Positions 1-9,156 are shown, numbered from the stretch's first letter. The stretch is 64,000 nucleotides of DNA from Microbacterium aurugineum (GCF_023101205.1 NZ_CP078078.1:992001-1056000), one strand, 5' to 3'. Program-made: numbers and translations. The notes: generated by a model from the letters alone, not told the origin.

Positions 1-1052
1 GACCGACGATAGACGATCTCTCGGACGCCGGCGAGGAGATGCTCTCCAGCGCGTGCGATGCTGCCACCCAGCACGATGATCGACGGGTTCAGGAGGTTGA
101 CGACGGTGGCGAGGACTTCGCCCACATGACGGCCGGCCTGACGCGTCGCTTCGATCGCTGAGGTGTTCCCCGATCGCACGAGGGCGACGACATCCGCGGG
201 GCTGTGGGCATCGAGTCCTTCCGCACGGAGGGCGATCGCCAGGGCGGACCCGCTGGCGAGCGCCTCGAGGTCGCGGTCGTCATCCGGCTCGCGGGTCGAT
301 CCGGCACCGCTCGGGACCTGGACGTGCCCCATGTCGCCCGCGGAACCCTGCGCGCCGCGCTGCAGCTGACCACCCGCGATGATGCCGGCACCGATACCGG
401 TGGACACCTTCACGAAGATCAGATCGTCGACCTGTGGCCAGCTCGTCGCCTGCTCGCCGAGAGCGAGGATGTTCACATCGTTGTCGACCAGCACCGGCAC
501 GTCGAAAGTCCGCTGCACGTAGGCCGGAACGTCGAATCGGTCCCATCCGGGCATGATCGGCGGATTGGTCGGTCGACCGGTGGAGTGCTCCACCGGTCCG
601 GGCACCCCGATGCCGACGCCGACCAGGGGGAGTCCCTCGTTGCTCGTGGCCCTGAGGAGTTCGCCGCCATCGGTGAGAATGGTGTCGAGCAACCTCTCGG
701 GCCCGTCGCCGATGTCGATCGTGCGCGTGCGGGAGTCGAGGATGACCCCGGCCAGATCTGCCACGGCCACCGTGGCGTGCGTCGCGCCGAGGTCCACGGC
801 CAGGACGAGACCGGCACGGGGGTTGAAGGCGACTCGGGCGGGCGGGCGTCCTCCGGTCGATGCCGCCTCGCCGGCGGGACGCAGGAGCCCGGCAGCGAGG
901 AGCGCATCCACGCGCAGGGCGACCGTGGAGCGCGCGAGTCCGGTGAGCGCGGCGAGTTCGGCTTTGGTTCTGGCATGGCCGTCCCGAAGGATCTGGAAGA
1001 TCTCGCCCGCACCGGAGGAGATCGCCGGAGCCGGCCTCAGAACGTCAACCAT
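1..1052 (-). CDS. ROK-family transcriptional regulator (3' part missing)
   Basis: Reading the minus strand from ATG at 1052 gives an open frame of about 350 codons that runs off the left edge, so the C-terminus is missing. Residues about 15-65 form a winged helix-turn-helix (a KAELAALTGLARSTV-like segment). A ROK sugar-kinase-like domain follows, with the phosphate-binding DLGATHATVAV motif, VGIGVPGPV, DNDVN and STGIGAGII. Family members repress sugar uptake operons and respond to the sugar. The zinc site normally seen as GH...CxCGxxGC is broken: GHV is present but the following stretch (SGAGSTREPDDDRDLEALASG region) has no cysteine. It diverges from the operon starting at 1167, which it probably controls through the inverted repeat at 1114-1139. 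A TTTACT box lies 6 nt before the start but is a weak -10. Confidence 0.9.
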   Translation of the reverse strand, partial: MVDVLRPAPAISSGAGEIFQILRDGHARTKAELAALTGLARSTVALRVDALLAAGLLRPAGEAASTGGRPPARVAFNPRAGLVLAVDLGATHATVAVADLAGVILDSRTRTIDIGDGPERLLDTILTDGGELLRATSNEGLPLVGVGIGVPGPVEHSTGRPTNPPIMPGWDRFDVPAYVQRTFDVPVLVDNDVNILALGEQATSWPQVDDLIFVKVSTGIGAGIIAGGQLQRGAQGSAGDMGHVQVPSGAGSTREPDDDRDLEALASGSALAIALRAEGLDAHSPADVVALVRSGNTSAIEATRQAGRHVGEVLATVVNLLNPSIIVLGGSIARAGEHLLAGVREIVYRR

Positions 1053-1113
1053 GGCGTCAGTAAACCACAGCACTTCGGCCTTTCGGCGATCGGCTTCTGA
1101 TTTGGGTTCTACG

Positions 1114-1139
1114 ACTTTTGACGATGGGGTAGCAAAAGT
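1114..1139. promoter_or_regulatory. Inverted repeat, candidate ROK operator
   Basis: ACTTTTG (1114-1120) and CAAAAGT (1133-1139) form a perfect 7-bp inverted repeat with a 12-nt spacer, in the short divergent gap between the ROK regulator and the dehydrogenase gene. AT-rich arms stand out in this GC-rich DNA and resemble the A/T-rich arms of ROK (Mlc/NagC-type) operators. The assignment is inference from position and shape. Confidence 0.5.
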
Positions 1140-1166
1140 TGGAAGCTCTGTGTCAGAATCGGCGAC

Positions 1167-2276
1167 ATGACAACGGATGTCACTGACACCGGTCTCGGGA
1201 CGATCCGAACCGGGATCCTGGGCGGAGGGTTCATGGCCCGCGTGCATCGCACCGCGGCCCGCGACGCCGGAGGAGAACTGCGCGCGGTCGCCACCCGATC
1301 CGCGGCCGGAGGGCGCGATGCGGCGAACGCCCTCGGCGCGGAGAGGGCGGAGAGCGATGCGGCCGGCGTGCTCGAGGCCACAGACATCGACGTCGTCCAC
1401 ATCTGCACCCCGAACGCCACACATGCCGACCTCGCGCTCCGGGCACTCCGCGCTGGGAAGCACGTCGTGTGCGAGAAGCCGCTCGCCACGACCGCGCAGG
1501 ACGCCAGGATTCTCGCCGAGACCGCCCAGGCTCGGGGTCGAGTGGCCGCTGTGCCCTTCATCTACCGCTACCACCCGATGGTGCGCGAGGCGAGAGCGCG
1601 GATCGCCCGCGGTGACGCCGGTGACCTGCTCACCCTCGACTGCTCGTATCTTCAAGACTGGATGCTCCTGCCGAGCGACGACGACTGGCGGGTGCGCTCC
1701 GAGTCCGGGGGTGCGTCCCGAGCCTTCGCAGACATCGGCTCGCACCTGTGTGATCTCGTCGAGTTCGTGGCCGGCGAGCGGATCCGCACGCTGAGCGCCC
1801 GCACCCGACGCGTGTTCTCCGAGCGATCGGGGCAGACGGTCGACACCGAGGACATCGTCGCCCTTCTCGTCGAGACCGAGTCCGGTGCCCTGGGCACGCT
1901 CCTCATCTCGCAGATGGCGGCAGGCCGCAAGAACGCCCTCACCCTCGAACTCCACGGCTCGCAGCAGACCCTCCGCTTCGAGCAGGAACGACCCGAGGAG
2001 CTCTGGATCGGCATGCGTGAGGAATCCCGGTCGCTGTTGCGCGACCCCGCGTCATCCGTCGCCGACTCGGCGCGACTCCAGCGGGTCCCCGCCGGCCACG
2101 CGATGGGCTATCAGGACGCCTTCAACGGTTTCGTCGCCGACGTCTATGCGGCCATCGCCGGTGCACAGCCCGACGGACTCCCCACGTTCGCCGACGGATT
2201 CCGGTCGGCGGTGCTGACGGAAGCGGTGCTCGACTCGGCGGCGCAGGGCGGACGATGGGTGGAGGTGACGGCATGA
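1167..2276 (+). CDS. Gfo/Idh/MocA-family NAD(P)-dependent sugar/cyclitol dehydrogenase
   Basis: A 369-aa oxidoreductase. Residues about 15-135 are a Rossmann domain with the dinucleotide-binding GILGGGFMARVH motif, VHICTPNATHADL and the family hallmark EKPLATT. The rest is the alpha/beta Gfo/Idh/MocA C-terminal domain (DIGSHLCDLVEF). Family members oxidise sugars, inositols or glycosides at one hydroxyl. This is the first gene of an operon with a CUT2 importer and two TIM-barrel isomerase-like genes, so it probably performs the first step on the imported compound. A CAGAAT box at 1154-1159 ends 7 nt before the ATG, suggesting a leaderless or nearly leaderless transcript. Substrate is unknown; myo-inositol, scyllo-inositol and 3-keto-forming sugar dehydrogenases are all possible. 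Confidence 0.88.
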   Translation: MTTDVTDTGLGTIRTGILGGGFMARVHRTAARDAGGELRAVATRSAAGGRDAANALGAERAESDAAGVLEATDIDVVHICTPNATHADLALRALRAGKHVVCEKPLATTAQDARILAETAQARGRVAAVPFIYRYHPMVREARARIARGDAGDLLTLDCSYLQDWMLLPSDDDWRVRSESGGASRAFADIGSHLCDLVEFVAGERIRTLSARTRRVFSERSGQTVDTEDIVALLVETESGALGTLLISQMAAGRKNALTLELHGSQQTLRFEQERPEELWIGMREESRSLLRDPASSVADSARLQRVPAGHAMGYQDAFNGFVADVYAAIAGAQPDGLPTFADGFRSAVLTEAVLDSAAQGGRWVEVTA

Positions 2277-3796
2277 TCGCGACCACGACCGACCCCGTGC
2301 TGCGGGTGGAGGGTATCCGCAAGTCGTTCTACGGCGTCGAAGTGCTCAGCGGTATCGACTTCGATGTGCGGCCCGGAGAGGTGCACGGCCTCGTCGGGGA
2401 GAACGGCGCGGGGAAGTCGACCCTCATGAAGATCATCGCGGGGGTGCAGCCGGCCGACGGGGGGACGATCTCGTATCGCGGAGAAGAGGTGCACCACGCA
2501 CACCCCCGACAGGCGATGGATGCCGGCATCGTGACGGTCTTCCAGGAGTTCACGCTCCTGCCCGAGCGCACCGTCGCGCAGAACGTCTATCTCGGGCGTG
2601 AGCCCCGCCGCGGCGGCTTCGTCGACCAGCGGGAGATGCACACGCGGACCGAGGCCTTGCTGACCGACCTGGGCGTCTCGTTCATCGAGCCGACCGCTCG
2701 CGTCGGTTCCCTCACCGTCGCCGAACAGCAGATCGTCGAGATCGTCAAGGCGCTCTCCTTCGACGCCCGGGTCATCTCGATGGATGAACCGACCGCCGCG
2801 CTGAGCGACCGCGAAGTCGAGCTGTTGTACGCGATCATCCGCCGGCTCACCTCCCGCGGGGTCGCCGTGATCTACGTGTCGCACCGGCTCAAGGAGATCT
2901 TCGATCTCTGCGACCGCATCACGATCCTCAAGGACGGTGCTCTCGTCTCGACCGACGACACCGCGGCACTCACGACCGATGAACTGGTCCGGCGCATGGT
3001 CGGGCGGTCGATCCAGTCGTACTTCCCCGATGCGCTCGAGGGAACGGTCGTGGGTCGGCCACGGCTCGAGTTGGACGGCTGCGGCAACGCCTACGTCGAC
3101 GGGGTGTCGCTCACGCTGCGTGCCGGGGAGATCGTCGGCATCGCCGGTCTCCAGGGGTCCGGTCGCACCGAACTCGTGGAAGGGATCTTCGGCATCCAGG
3201 CGTTCACCCGGGGCTCGATGCGGATCGACGGGGAACCTGCACGCATCACCGGTGCGCGGGCTGCGGTCCGCGCCGGACTCGCCCTCGTGTCCGAGGATCG
3301 CAAGGCGCAGGGGCTCGCGCTCGGCCAATCGGTCCTCGACAACGCCCTTCTGGTCGTGCGCAGCGTCTTCGCGGGCCGGACGACGGCGTCCCGTCGCGAG
3401 GTGCCCGGTGTCCTCACCTCGCTCGAAGTCAGCTCTCGGGGCGTCGATCAGGAAGTGCGCTTCCTGTCGGGCGGCAACCAGCAGAAGGTCGTGCTGGCGA
3501 AGTGGCTGCTCACCCAACCGCAGATCGTCCTCTTCGACGAACCGACCCGCGGCATCGATGTGGGGGCGAAATACGCCGTGTACCAGCTCATGCGCGAACT
3601 CGCAGCGCAGGGGAAGGCCGTGCTGATGGTGTCGAGCGAACTGCCGGAGGTCATCGGGATGAGCGATCGGATCCTCGTGATGCACGACGGCGAGCTCGTC
3701 GCCGAACTCCCTGCGGGCTCTGCGGAGCACGAGATCCTCGGGGCGGCGACGGGTGCGAGTGATTCCGACAGCGCAGGGGACGGGGGTACGCGATGA
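2273..3796 (+). CDS. CUT2-type sugar ABC transporter ATP-binding protein
   Basis: A 507-aa tandem ATPase of the RbsA/XylG type. The first half has Walker [10 protein letters not shown] at residues 42-50, Q-loop VFQEF and Walker B ISMDEPTAAL. The second half has the degenerate P-loop GLQGSGRTE typical of CUT2 ATPases, then LSGGNQQK near residue 399 and [14 protein letters not shown] 2273 is chosen because it overlaps the previous TGA (ATGA) and has GGAGGTGA at 2261-2268; an upstream ATG at 2255 would lie within that context and lacks a site. It powers import with the two permeases and the lipoprotein encoded downstream and is translationally coupled to its neighbours. Confidence 0.95.
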   Translation: MIATTTDPVLRVEGIRKSFYGVEVLSGIDFDVRPGEVHGLVGENGAGKSTLMKIIAGVQPADGGTISYRGEEVHHAHPRQAMDAGIVTVFQEFTLLPERTVAQNVYLGREPRRGGFVDQREMHTRTEALLTDLGVSFIEPTARVGSLTVAEQQIVEIVKALSFDARVISMDEPTAALSDREVELLYAIIRRLTSRGVAVIYVSHRLKEIFDLCDRITILKDGALVSTDDTAALTTDELVRRMVGRSIQSYFPDALEGTVVGRPRLELDGCGNAYVDGVSLTLRAGEIVGIAGLQGSGRTELVEGIFGIQAFTRGSMRIDGEPARITGARAAVRAGLALVSEDRKAQGLALGQSVLDNALLVVRSVFAGRTTASRREVPGVLTSLEVSSRGVDQEVRFLSGGNQQKVVLAKWLLTQPQIVLFDEPTRGIDVGAKYAVYQLMRELAAQGKAVLMVSSELPEVIGMSDRILVMHDGELVAELPAGSAEHEILGAATGASDSDSAGDGGTR

Positions 3797-4887
3797 AGCG
3801 TCTCCGGGTCGACTCGACCGTCATCGTCCTCGCCATCCTCCTGCTCGTGCTCATCATCGGTGCGATCCTCGTCGCGACGGTGGGGCGAAACTTCTTCAGT
3901 CCCGGCAACATCCGGGACATCCTGACCGGGATGAGCGTCCTCGGGCTCGTGGCCATCGGGCAGACGCTGGTCGTGATCGGTGCATCGCTCGATCTCTCCG
4001 TCACCTACGTGATCAGCCTGTCGAGCCTGCTGGCGGCCACGACGATGAACGGCAACCCGGGGAACATCCCTCTCGCTGTGGTCGTCACGCTCCTCGTGTG
4101 CGCCGGCATCGGGCTCGCGAACGGTCTCATCGTCACCGTCCTCAAGGTGAACGGCTTCATCGCCACTCTCGGCGTCGGTCTCATCCTGCAGGGCATCCTG
4201 AACACGAACTTCGAGGGCTCGGCAGGCGACGTCCCGTGGGCCTTCCAGCTCATCGGCGCCACCGGACTCGGCCCGATCCCGGTTTCGACGCTCATCATGA
4301 TCGCGTTGGCCGTGGTGGTGTGGATCCTGCTCAATCGCACCCGCACCGGCGCCCACCTCTTCGCCGTCGGCGGCGACCCCGAGATCGCCCGACTTTCGGG
4401 AGTCCGCACGCGGATGCCGCTCATCTGGGCCCACGTCCTGTGCTCGGTCTTCGCGGGACTCGCGGGTCTGCTCCTCGCCAGCCGGCTCGGCGTCGGCAGC
4501 CCCACGGTGGGCCAGCAGGGTGGCTACGCGCTCCTCTCGATCGCGGCGGTCGTCCTCGGCGGCACGCTCCTGCTCGGCGGGCGCGGCTCGGTCTGGGGCA
4601 CGATCGGCGGCGTCGCGATCCTGGCCGTCGTCGACAACGTGATGAGCGTGATGCAGGTCAATCCGTTCTTCAAGGATGTCGTCCGCGGCATCGTGATCGT
4701 GGCCGCCGTCGCCGTGTACAGCCGTCGTTCGATCATCCGACGGCGCCCGCGATTCGGCGCCGGTGGTACACGGACCGGCGGTGATGACGCCGCGAAGGCT
4801 GCGGACGCGGAGATGGCCGCGGCCGCATCGCAGCTCGTCGAGACCACTCCCGATGCCGGCTCCGCGTCGCAAGGAGGGCGCGCATGA
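3793..4887 (+). CDS. CUT2-type sugar ABC transporter permease 1
   Basis: A 364-aa inner-membrane permease of the RbsC/BPD_transp_2 family. It has about nine hydrophobic segments starting with STVIVLAILLLVLIIGAI, the family GQTLVVIGASLDLSV region and LGVGLILQGILN. It overlaps the ATPase gene by 4 nt (ATGA). The last about 50 residues form a charged cytoplasmic tail rich in Ala and Gly. It pairs with the next permease, so the channel is probably a heterodimer, unlike the RbsC homodimer. Confidence 0.93.
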   Translation: MKRLRVDSTVIVLAILLLVLIIGAILVATVGRNFFSPGNIRDILTGMSVLGLVAIGQTLVVIGASLDLSVTYVISLSSLLAATTMNGNPGNIPLAVVVTLLVCAGIGLANGLIVTVLKVNGFIATLGVGLILQGILNTNFEGSAGDVPWAFQLIGATGLGPIPVSTLIMIALAVVVWILLNRTRTGAHLFAVGGDPEIARLSGVRTRMPLIWAHVLCSVFAGLAGLLLASRLGVGSPTVGQQGGYALLSIAAVVLGGTLLLGGRGSVWGTIGGVAILAVVDNVMSVMQVNPFFKDVVRGIVIVAAVAVYSRRSIIRRRPRFGAGGTRTGGDDAAKAADAEMAAAASQLVETTPDAGSASQGGRA

Positions 4888-5921
4888 ACACGCTGCGCAC
4901 ACTCGTCAGCCCCCGTGGGGCGGTGTTCCTGCTGCTGGCGATCCTGCTCGTGGCGGTCACGATCCTCAACCCGAGCTTCGCCGAACCGGGACAGTTCATG
5001 CGGTTCCTCCAGCGGGTCGCACCGATCGCCATCGTCGCGATCGGCCAGTACTTCGTGATCATCGCCGGCGAGTTCGATCTGTCGCAGGGATCGCTCATCA
5101 CGGCACAGGTCATCATCGCCGGGAATCTGGTCGGGCAGGACGACGCCCGCACGATTCCGGTGCTGCTGCTCATGATCGTGTTCGCCGTGGCCGTCGGGAT
5201 CGTCAACGGGCTGATCACCACCCGGCTCAAGGTGCCTTCGTTCATCGTCACCCTCGGAATGATGCTCGCCCTCCTCGGCGGGGTCATGTGGTGGACGGGA
5301 GGCGCGGCCACGGGCAATCCCGCCGACAGCTTCCGGGAGATCGGTCGTGGCGGGATCCGCGACGTGCCGTTCCTCGATTTCATCCCGTGGGCGGTGCTGC
5401 TGCTGATCGTCTGGTTGGCGCTGGGCATCTGGATCACGAAGCGTCCGCTGGGAAAGACGCTCATCGCCGTCGGCGACAACGCGGTCGCGGTCGACTACGC
5501 CGGTGCGCGTCGGGCCTGGGCGACGACGCGTGCCTTCATCATCTCGTCGCTGTCGGCATCGCTGTCGGCGGTACTCCTCGTCGGCTACGCAGGTGTGCAC
5601 CCGTCGGTCGGTCGCGGCTACGAATTCACGGCGATCACGGCGGTCGTGCTCGGCGGAGTGGTCCTCGGCGGCGGTCGCGGCTGGATCGTCGGTGCCGTCG
5701 CCGGAGCTTTCGCCCTCGAGGCCCTGTTCATGCTGCTCAACATCGCAGGGGTCCCGTCCACGCTCCGAGACGCTGTCCAGGGCGTCATCATCATCGCCGC
5801 CGTCGCCTACTCCGCCGTCGCGTTCCGTGCCCGCCGGCGACGAAGTCCGCAGTCTTCCGATGTCCCTCCCGCAGAACCCCTTTCCACCAGCACCATCCAC
5901 ACAGAAACCAGAGGAGATTAG
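4884..5921 (+). CDS. CUT2-type sugar ABC transporter permease 2
   Basis: A 345-aa permease paralogous to its upstream neighbour, starting in an ATGA overlap with it and preceded by AAGGAGG. The CUT2 signature is visible as GQYFVIIAGEFDLSQGS, then VPSFIVTLGMMLALLGG and a glycine-rich VLGGVVLGGGRGW segment. About nine hydrophobic helices are apparent. The C-terminal 25 residues are basic and then Ser/Pro rich. It should form the translocation pore together with the product of 3793-4887. Confidence 0.93.
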   Translation: MNTLRTLVSPRGAVFLLLAILLVAVTILNPSFAEPGQFMRFLQRVAPIAIVAIGQYFVIIAGEFDLSQGSLITAQVIIAGNLVGQDDARTIPVLLLMIVFAVAVGIVNGLITTRLKVPSFIVTLGMMLALLGGVMWWTGGAATGNPADSFREIGRGGIRDVPFLDFIPWAVLLLIVWLALGIWITKRPLGKTLIAVGDNAVAVDYAGARRAWATTRAFIISSLSASLSAVLLVGYAGVHPSVGRGYEFTAITAVVLGGVVLGGGRGWIVGAVAGAFALEALFMLLNIAGVPSTLRDAVQGVIIIAAVAYSAVAFRARRRRSPQSSDVPPAEPLSTSTIHTETRGD

Positions 5922-5923
5922 CA

Positions 5924-7132
5924 ATGCGACGATCAATGAAGATCGCCACCGCAGGGGTGGCTCTCTTCGGCCTCATCGCGCTCGCCGGGTGCACGACCGA
6001 CCCGTCCGTGGCGCCGGCCGACTCGGAGAACCCTGATGCGGCAGCGGAGACGACGGAGTGGTTCGATCAGGAGCTCTTCGACAAGCAGGACGAGGAGCGC
6101 GGCGTCGATCCGCAGGGACCCGCCGACGAACCCTATCTGCAGTACATCAACGCCGAGATGGTCGACACATCCGAGTTCGCCGCCGAGGGGGCCAAGAAGG
6201 CCTGCTTCGCCAACGCGTCGATCTCGAATCCGTGGCGTCAGACCGGCTGGATCACGATGAACGAACAGCTGAAGGCGCTGCAGGCCGAAGGAGCGATCAG
6301 CGAGATGGAGACGCGCGACGCGCAGGACTCCGATGACACGCAGATCGCCGACATCGACTACTTCATCTCCGAGGGCAACTGCGACGTGTTCCTGATCTCG
6401 CCCAACAGCACGGCGGCCATGACCCCGGCCGTGGAGCGGGCGTGTGAGACGGGCAAGCCGGTCGTGGTCTTCGACCGCGGCGTCAACACCGACTGCCCTG
6501 TCACCTTCATCCACCCGATCGGCGGCTTCGCCTGGGGTATCGACACCGCCGAGTTCCTGATCGACAACCTCGAAGAGGGCGACAAGGTCGTGGCACTGCG
6601 CATCCTCCCGGGTGTGGACGTGCTCGAGCACCGCTGGGCTGGTGCGAAGAAGCTGTTCGACGAGGCGGGGATCGAGGCTGTGGACCACTTCACGGGCGCG
6701 GACCCGGCCGAGATCAAGAGCATCATCAGTGACGAGCTGGCCAAGGGAGACGTCGACGGCATCTGGATGGACGCCGGTGACGGAGCGGTCGCGGCCATCG
6801 AGGCGTTCGAAGATGCCGGTGCGGACTACCCCGTCATGACGGGTGAGGACGAGATGAGCTTCCTGCGCAAGTGGAAGGACACGGGTCTCACGGGCTTGGC
6901 CCCGGTGTACTCGAACTTCCAGTGGCGTACCCCGCTCCTCGCCGCGAAGATGATCTTCGCCGGTGAAGAGGTCCCGAAGGAGTGGGTGCTCCCGCAGAAG
7001 CCGATCACGGCGCCCGAGCTCGACGACTACCTCGAAGCCAACGAGGGCATGCCCGACGGCCACTACGCCAAGTTCGGCGGGGAGAACCTTCCCGGCTACC
7101 CCACCGTCTGGCAGGAACGGCAGATCCCGTAA
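5924..7132 (+). CDS. Sugar ABC transporter substrate-binding lipoprotein
   Basis: A 402-aa lipoprotein with signal peptide and lipobox ALAGC (Cys23), followed by an acidic linker and a periplasmic-binding-protein type 1 domain (Peripla_BP_4-like): NEQLKALQAEG, DIDYFISEGNCDVFLISPN, PVVVFDRG and MTGEDEMSF. ATG 5924 follows GAGGAG at 5911-5916 and gives a proper signal peptide; the longer open frame upstream is a shadow of the permease. It is longer than ribose-type receptors because of an extra N-terminal segment (about residues 35-85). The ligand is unknown and is presumably the compound processed by the flanking dehydrogenase and isomerases. Confidence 0.92.
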   Translation: MRRSMKIATAGVALFGLIALAGCTTDPSVAPADSENPDAAAETTEWFDQELFDKQDEERGVDPQGPADEPYLQYINAEMVDTSEFAAEGAKKACFANASISNPWRQTGWITMNEQLKALQAEGAISEMETRDAQDSDDTQIADIDYFISEGNCDVFLISPNSTAAMTPAVERACETGKPVVVFDRGVNTDCPVTFIHPIGGFAWGIDTAEFLIDNLEEGDKVVALRILPGVDVLEHRWAGAKKLFDEAGIEAVDHFTGADPAEIKSIISDELAKGDVDGIWMDAGDGAVAAIEAFEDAGADYPVMTGEDEMSFLRKWKDTGLTGLAPVYSNFQWRTPLLAAKMIFAGEEVPKEWVLPQKPITAPELDDYLEANEGMPDGHYAKFGGENLPGYPTVWQERQIP

Positions 7133-7137
7133 CCGAT

Positions 7138-7191
7138 GTGCTCTCCCGCCCTTCCGCTCCGCACCCGCGGAATGGGAGGGTGGGAGAGCAC
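7138..7191. terminator. Strong intercistronic hairpin
   Basis: GTGCTCTCCC (7138-7147) pairs perfectly with GGGAGAGCAC (7182-7191), and the inner bases add an imperfect stem, in the gap between the receptor gene and the next gene of the operon. No T-run follows. It may partially terminate transcription or protect the 3' end of the receptor mRNA, a common way to raise receptor levels over downstream enzymes. Confidence 0.6.
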
Positions 7192-7213
7192 GGTCATGAG
7201 CAAGAGGACAACG

Positions 7214-8065
7214 ATGCCCCGCACGATCGCCGTCAACACCTGGGTGTGGACGTCTCCGCTGACGGATGCGACTCTCGAACCACTCGCCCGCAAAGCCGCG
7301 AACCTCGGCTATGACGCTCTGGAGCTGCCGCTCGAGAACGTCGGCGATTGGGACCCTGAGCGGACTCGCGATGTGCTCGACGCGTGGGGACTCGGTGCGA
7401 TCGTGGTCGGCGCAATGGGGCCCGGTCGCTCGCTGGTCGCCCGCGTCGGCGATGTCGGGGCCACTCAGGACTATCTTCGTGCGTGTATCGCGGCGGCGAC
7501 GACGGTCGGCGCCGACGTGGTGGCCGGACCGTTCTACGCGCCGACCGGAGTCGCCTGGCGGATGGACGCCGATGAGCGCCGCGCGGTGGTCGCCGAGGTG
7601 CGCGAGAACCTCGCGGTGGTCGCTGACGAGGCATCCGACAGGGGAGTGACGCTGGCCGTCGAACCTCTGAACCGCTACGAGACGAGTGTGCTCAACACGG
7701 TCGAGCAGAGCCTCGACGCGCTCAGCCCGCTCCTCGGCGCCGGTGTCGGTCTCGCGCTCGACACCTACCATCTCCACATCGAGGAGAAGCAGCCGGCCGA
7801 TGCGATCCGCGCTGCGGGGTCGGCGATCGCGCACGTGCAGGTCTGCGGCACCGACCGCGGCGCCGTCGGTGACGACCACGCCGACTGGCCGGGCATTCTT
7901 CAGGCGCTCGACGACGCCGACTATCGCGGTCCGCTCGGACTGGAGAGCTTCACCGGCGAGAACGTCACGATCGCGGTCGCCGCCTCCGTCTGGCGGCCAC
8001 TCGCCCCGAGCCAGGACGAACTCGCGTCCCGCAGTATCGCCGCGCTCCGAGCCTTCGGAGCCTGA
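7214..8065 (+). CDS. Ketose 3-epimerase-like TIM-barrel enzyme (AP_endonuc_2 family)
   Basis: A 283-aa protein of the xylose-isomerase-like TIM-barrel superfamily, closest in motifs to D-tagatose/D-psicose 3-epimerases: EPLNRYET with the metal-binding Glu, [12 protein letters not shown] with Asp and His, a VCGTDRG segment and a final GLESF glutamate. These would bind a divalent metal and epimerise C3 of a ketose or 3-keto sugar. ATG 7214 is preferred because AGAGGA lies about 7 nt upstream; starts at 7136 and 7196 fall within or next to the intercistronic hairpin. Its place in the operon suggests it acts after the dehydrogenase of 1167-2276. Confidence 0.85.
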   Translation: MPRTIAVNTWVWTSPLTDATLEPLARKAANLGYDALELPLENVGDWDPERTRDVLDAWGLGAIVVGAMGPGRSLVARVGDVGATQDYLRACIAAATTVGADVVAGPFYAPTGVAWRMDADERRAVVAEVRENLAVVADEASDRGVTLAVEPLNRYETSVLNTVEQSLDALSPLLGAGVGLALDTYHLHIEEKQPADAIRAAGSAIAHVQVCGTDRGAVGDDHADWPGILQALDDADYRGPLGLESFTGENVTIAVAASVWRPLAPSQDELASRSIAALRAFGA

Positions 8066-8108
8066 CCACCGAAACGCGACACGCCCGCAACGATACGAAG
8101 GAGTATCC

Positions 8109-9116
8109 ATGACGAGCCACCCGGTCACCCTGTTCACCGGCCAATGGGCTGATCTGCCCTTCGAGGAGGTCGCGCGTCTCGCGGCGGGGTGGGGCTACGA
8201 CGGTCTCGAAGTCGCTGCTTCCGGGGACCACCTCGATCTGCGCCGAGCCGACGAGGACGACGCCTACCTGGCCTCGCGCAAGGAGATCCTCGACCGCCAC
8301 GGACTCGAGGTCTTCGCGATCTCGAATCATCTCGCCGGACAGGCGGTGTGCGATGCGCCGATCGACTTTCGTCACCAGGCGATCCTGCGCGATCACGTGT
8401 GGGGCGACGGTGATGCAGAGGGGGTGCGGCAACGCGCGGCCGAGGACATGAAGCGCGCGGCCCGCGTCGCACGCAAGCTCGGCGTCGATACGGTGGTCGG
8501 GTTCACCGGCTCATCGATCTGGCCCTACGTGGCGATGTTCCCGCCGGTGCCGGCCTCCGTGATCGAGAGCGGGTTCGAGGATTTCGCGCAACGGTGGAAT
8601 CCGATCCTCGACGTCTTCGACGGTGAGGGCGTGCGGTTCGCGCACGAGGTGCACCCCGGGGAGATCGCCTACGACTACTGGTCGAGTGTGCGTGCTCTCG
8701 AGGCGATCGATCACCGTGAGGCGTTCGGATTCAACTGGGATCCGTCGCACATGATGTGGCAGAACGTCGATCCGGTCGGGTTCATCGTCGACTTCGCGGA
8801 CCGCATCTACCACGTGGACTGCAAGGACACCCGGATGAGACCGCACAACGGTCGGGCCGGGGTGCTCGGCTCGCATCTCCCGTGGGGCGACCCGCGACGG
8901 GGATGGGACTTCGTCTCCACCGGGCACGGGGATGTGCCCTGGGAGGACGCCTTCCGTGCCCTCGACGCCATCGGTTACGGCGGTCCGATCTCGATCGAGT
9001 GGGAGGACGCCGGGATGGATCGTCTGCACGGAGCGGCCGAAGCACTCGGCTTCGTGCGCTCCCTGCTGTGGCCGCCTCCTGCGGCGTCTTTCGACGCGGC
9101 GTTTCGCAACCAGTGA
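8109..9116 (+). CDS. Sugar phosphate isomerase/epimerase-family TIM-barrel enzyme
   Basis: A 335-aa AP_endonuc_2 / xylose-isomerase-like barrel. Probable metal ligands sit in [25 protein letters not shown] and SIEWED. It is longer than the preceding epimerase and belongs to the subgroup often found beside Gfo/Idh/MocA dehydrogenases, some of whose members carry out elimination or epimerisation on 3-keto sugars or cyclitols (family knowledge; the activity here is not proven). ATG 8109 has GAAGGAG just upstream. It is the last gene of the operon; the gene after it is convergent. Confidence 0.85.
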   Translation: MTSHPVTLFTGQWADLPFEEVARLAAGWGYDGLEVAASGDHLDLRRADEDDAYLASRKEILDRHGLEVFAISNHLAGQAVCDAPIDFRHQAILRDHVWGDGDAEGVRQRAAEDMKRAARVARKLGVDTVVGFTGSSIWPYVAMFPPVPASVIESGFEDFAQRWNPILDVFDGEGVRFAHEVHPGEIAYDYWSSVRALEAIDHREAFGFNWDPSHMMWQNVDPVGFIVDFADRIYHVDCKDTRMRPHNGRAGVLGSHLPWGDPRRGWDFVSTGHGDVPWEDAFRALDAIGYGGPISIEWEDAGMDRLHGAAEALGFVRSLLWPPPAASFDAAFRNQ

Positions 9117-9127
9117 CGAACCCGGCG

Positions 9128-9156
9128 GAGCCCGTGCGCTGTCAGACGGCGGGCTC
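9128..9156. terminator. Weak convergent-gene hairpin
   Basis: GAGCCCG (9128-9134) pairs with CGGGCTC (9150-9156) between and into the 3' ends of two convergent genes; the right arm lies within the last codons of the minus-strand NYN gene. No T-tract is present, so termination is tentative. Confidence 0.4.

Noticed and set aside
4763..5923. Extended start of the receptor lipoprotein
   Set aside because: The upstream codons are an off-frame reading of the permease; ATG 5924 has a ribosome-binding site and a proper lipoprotein signal.
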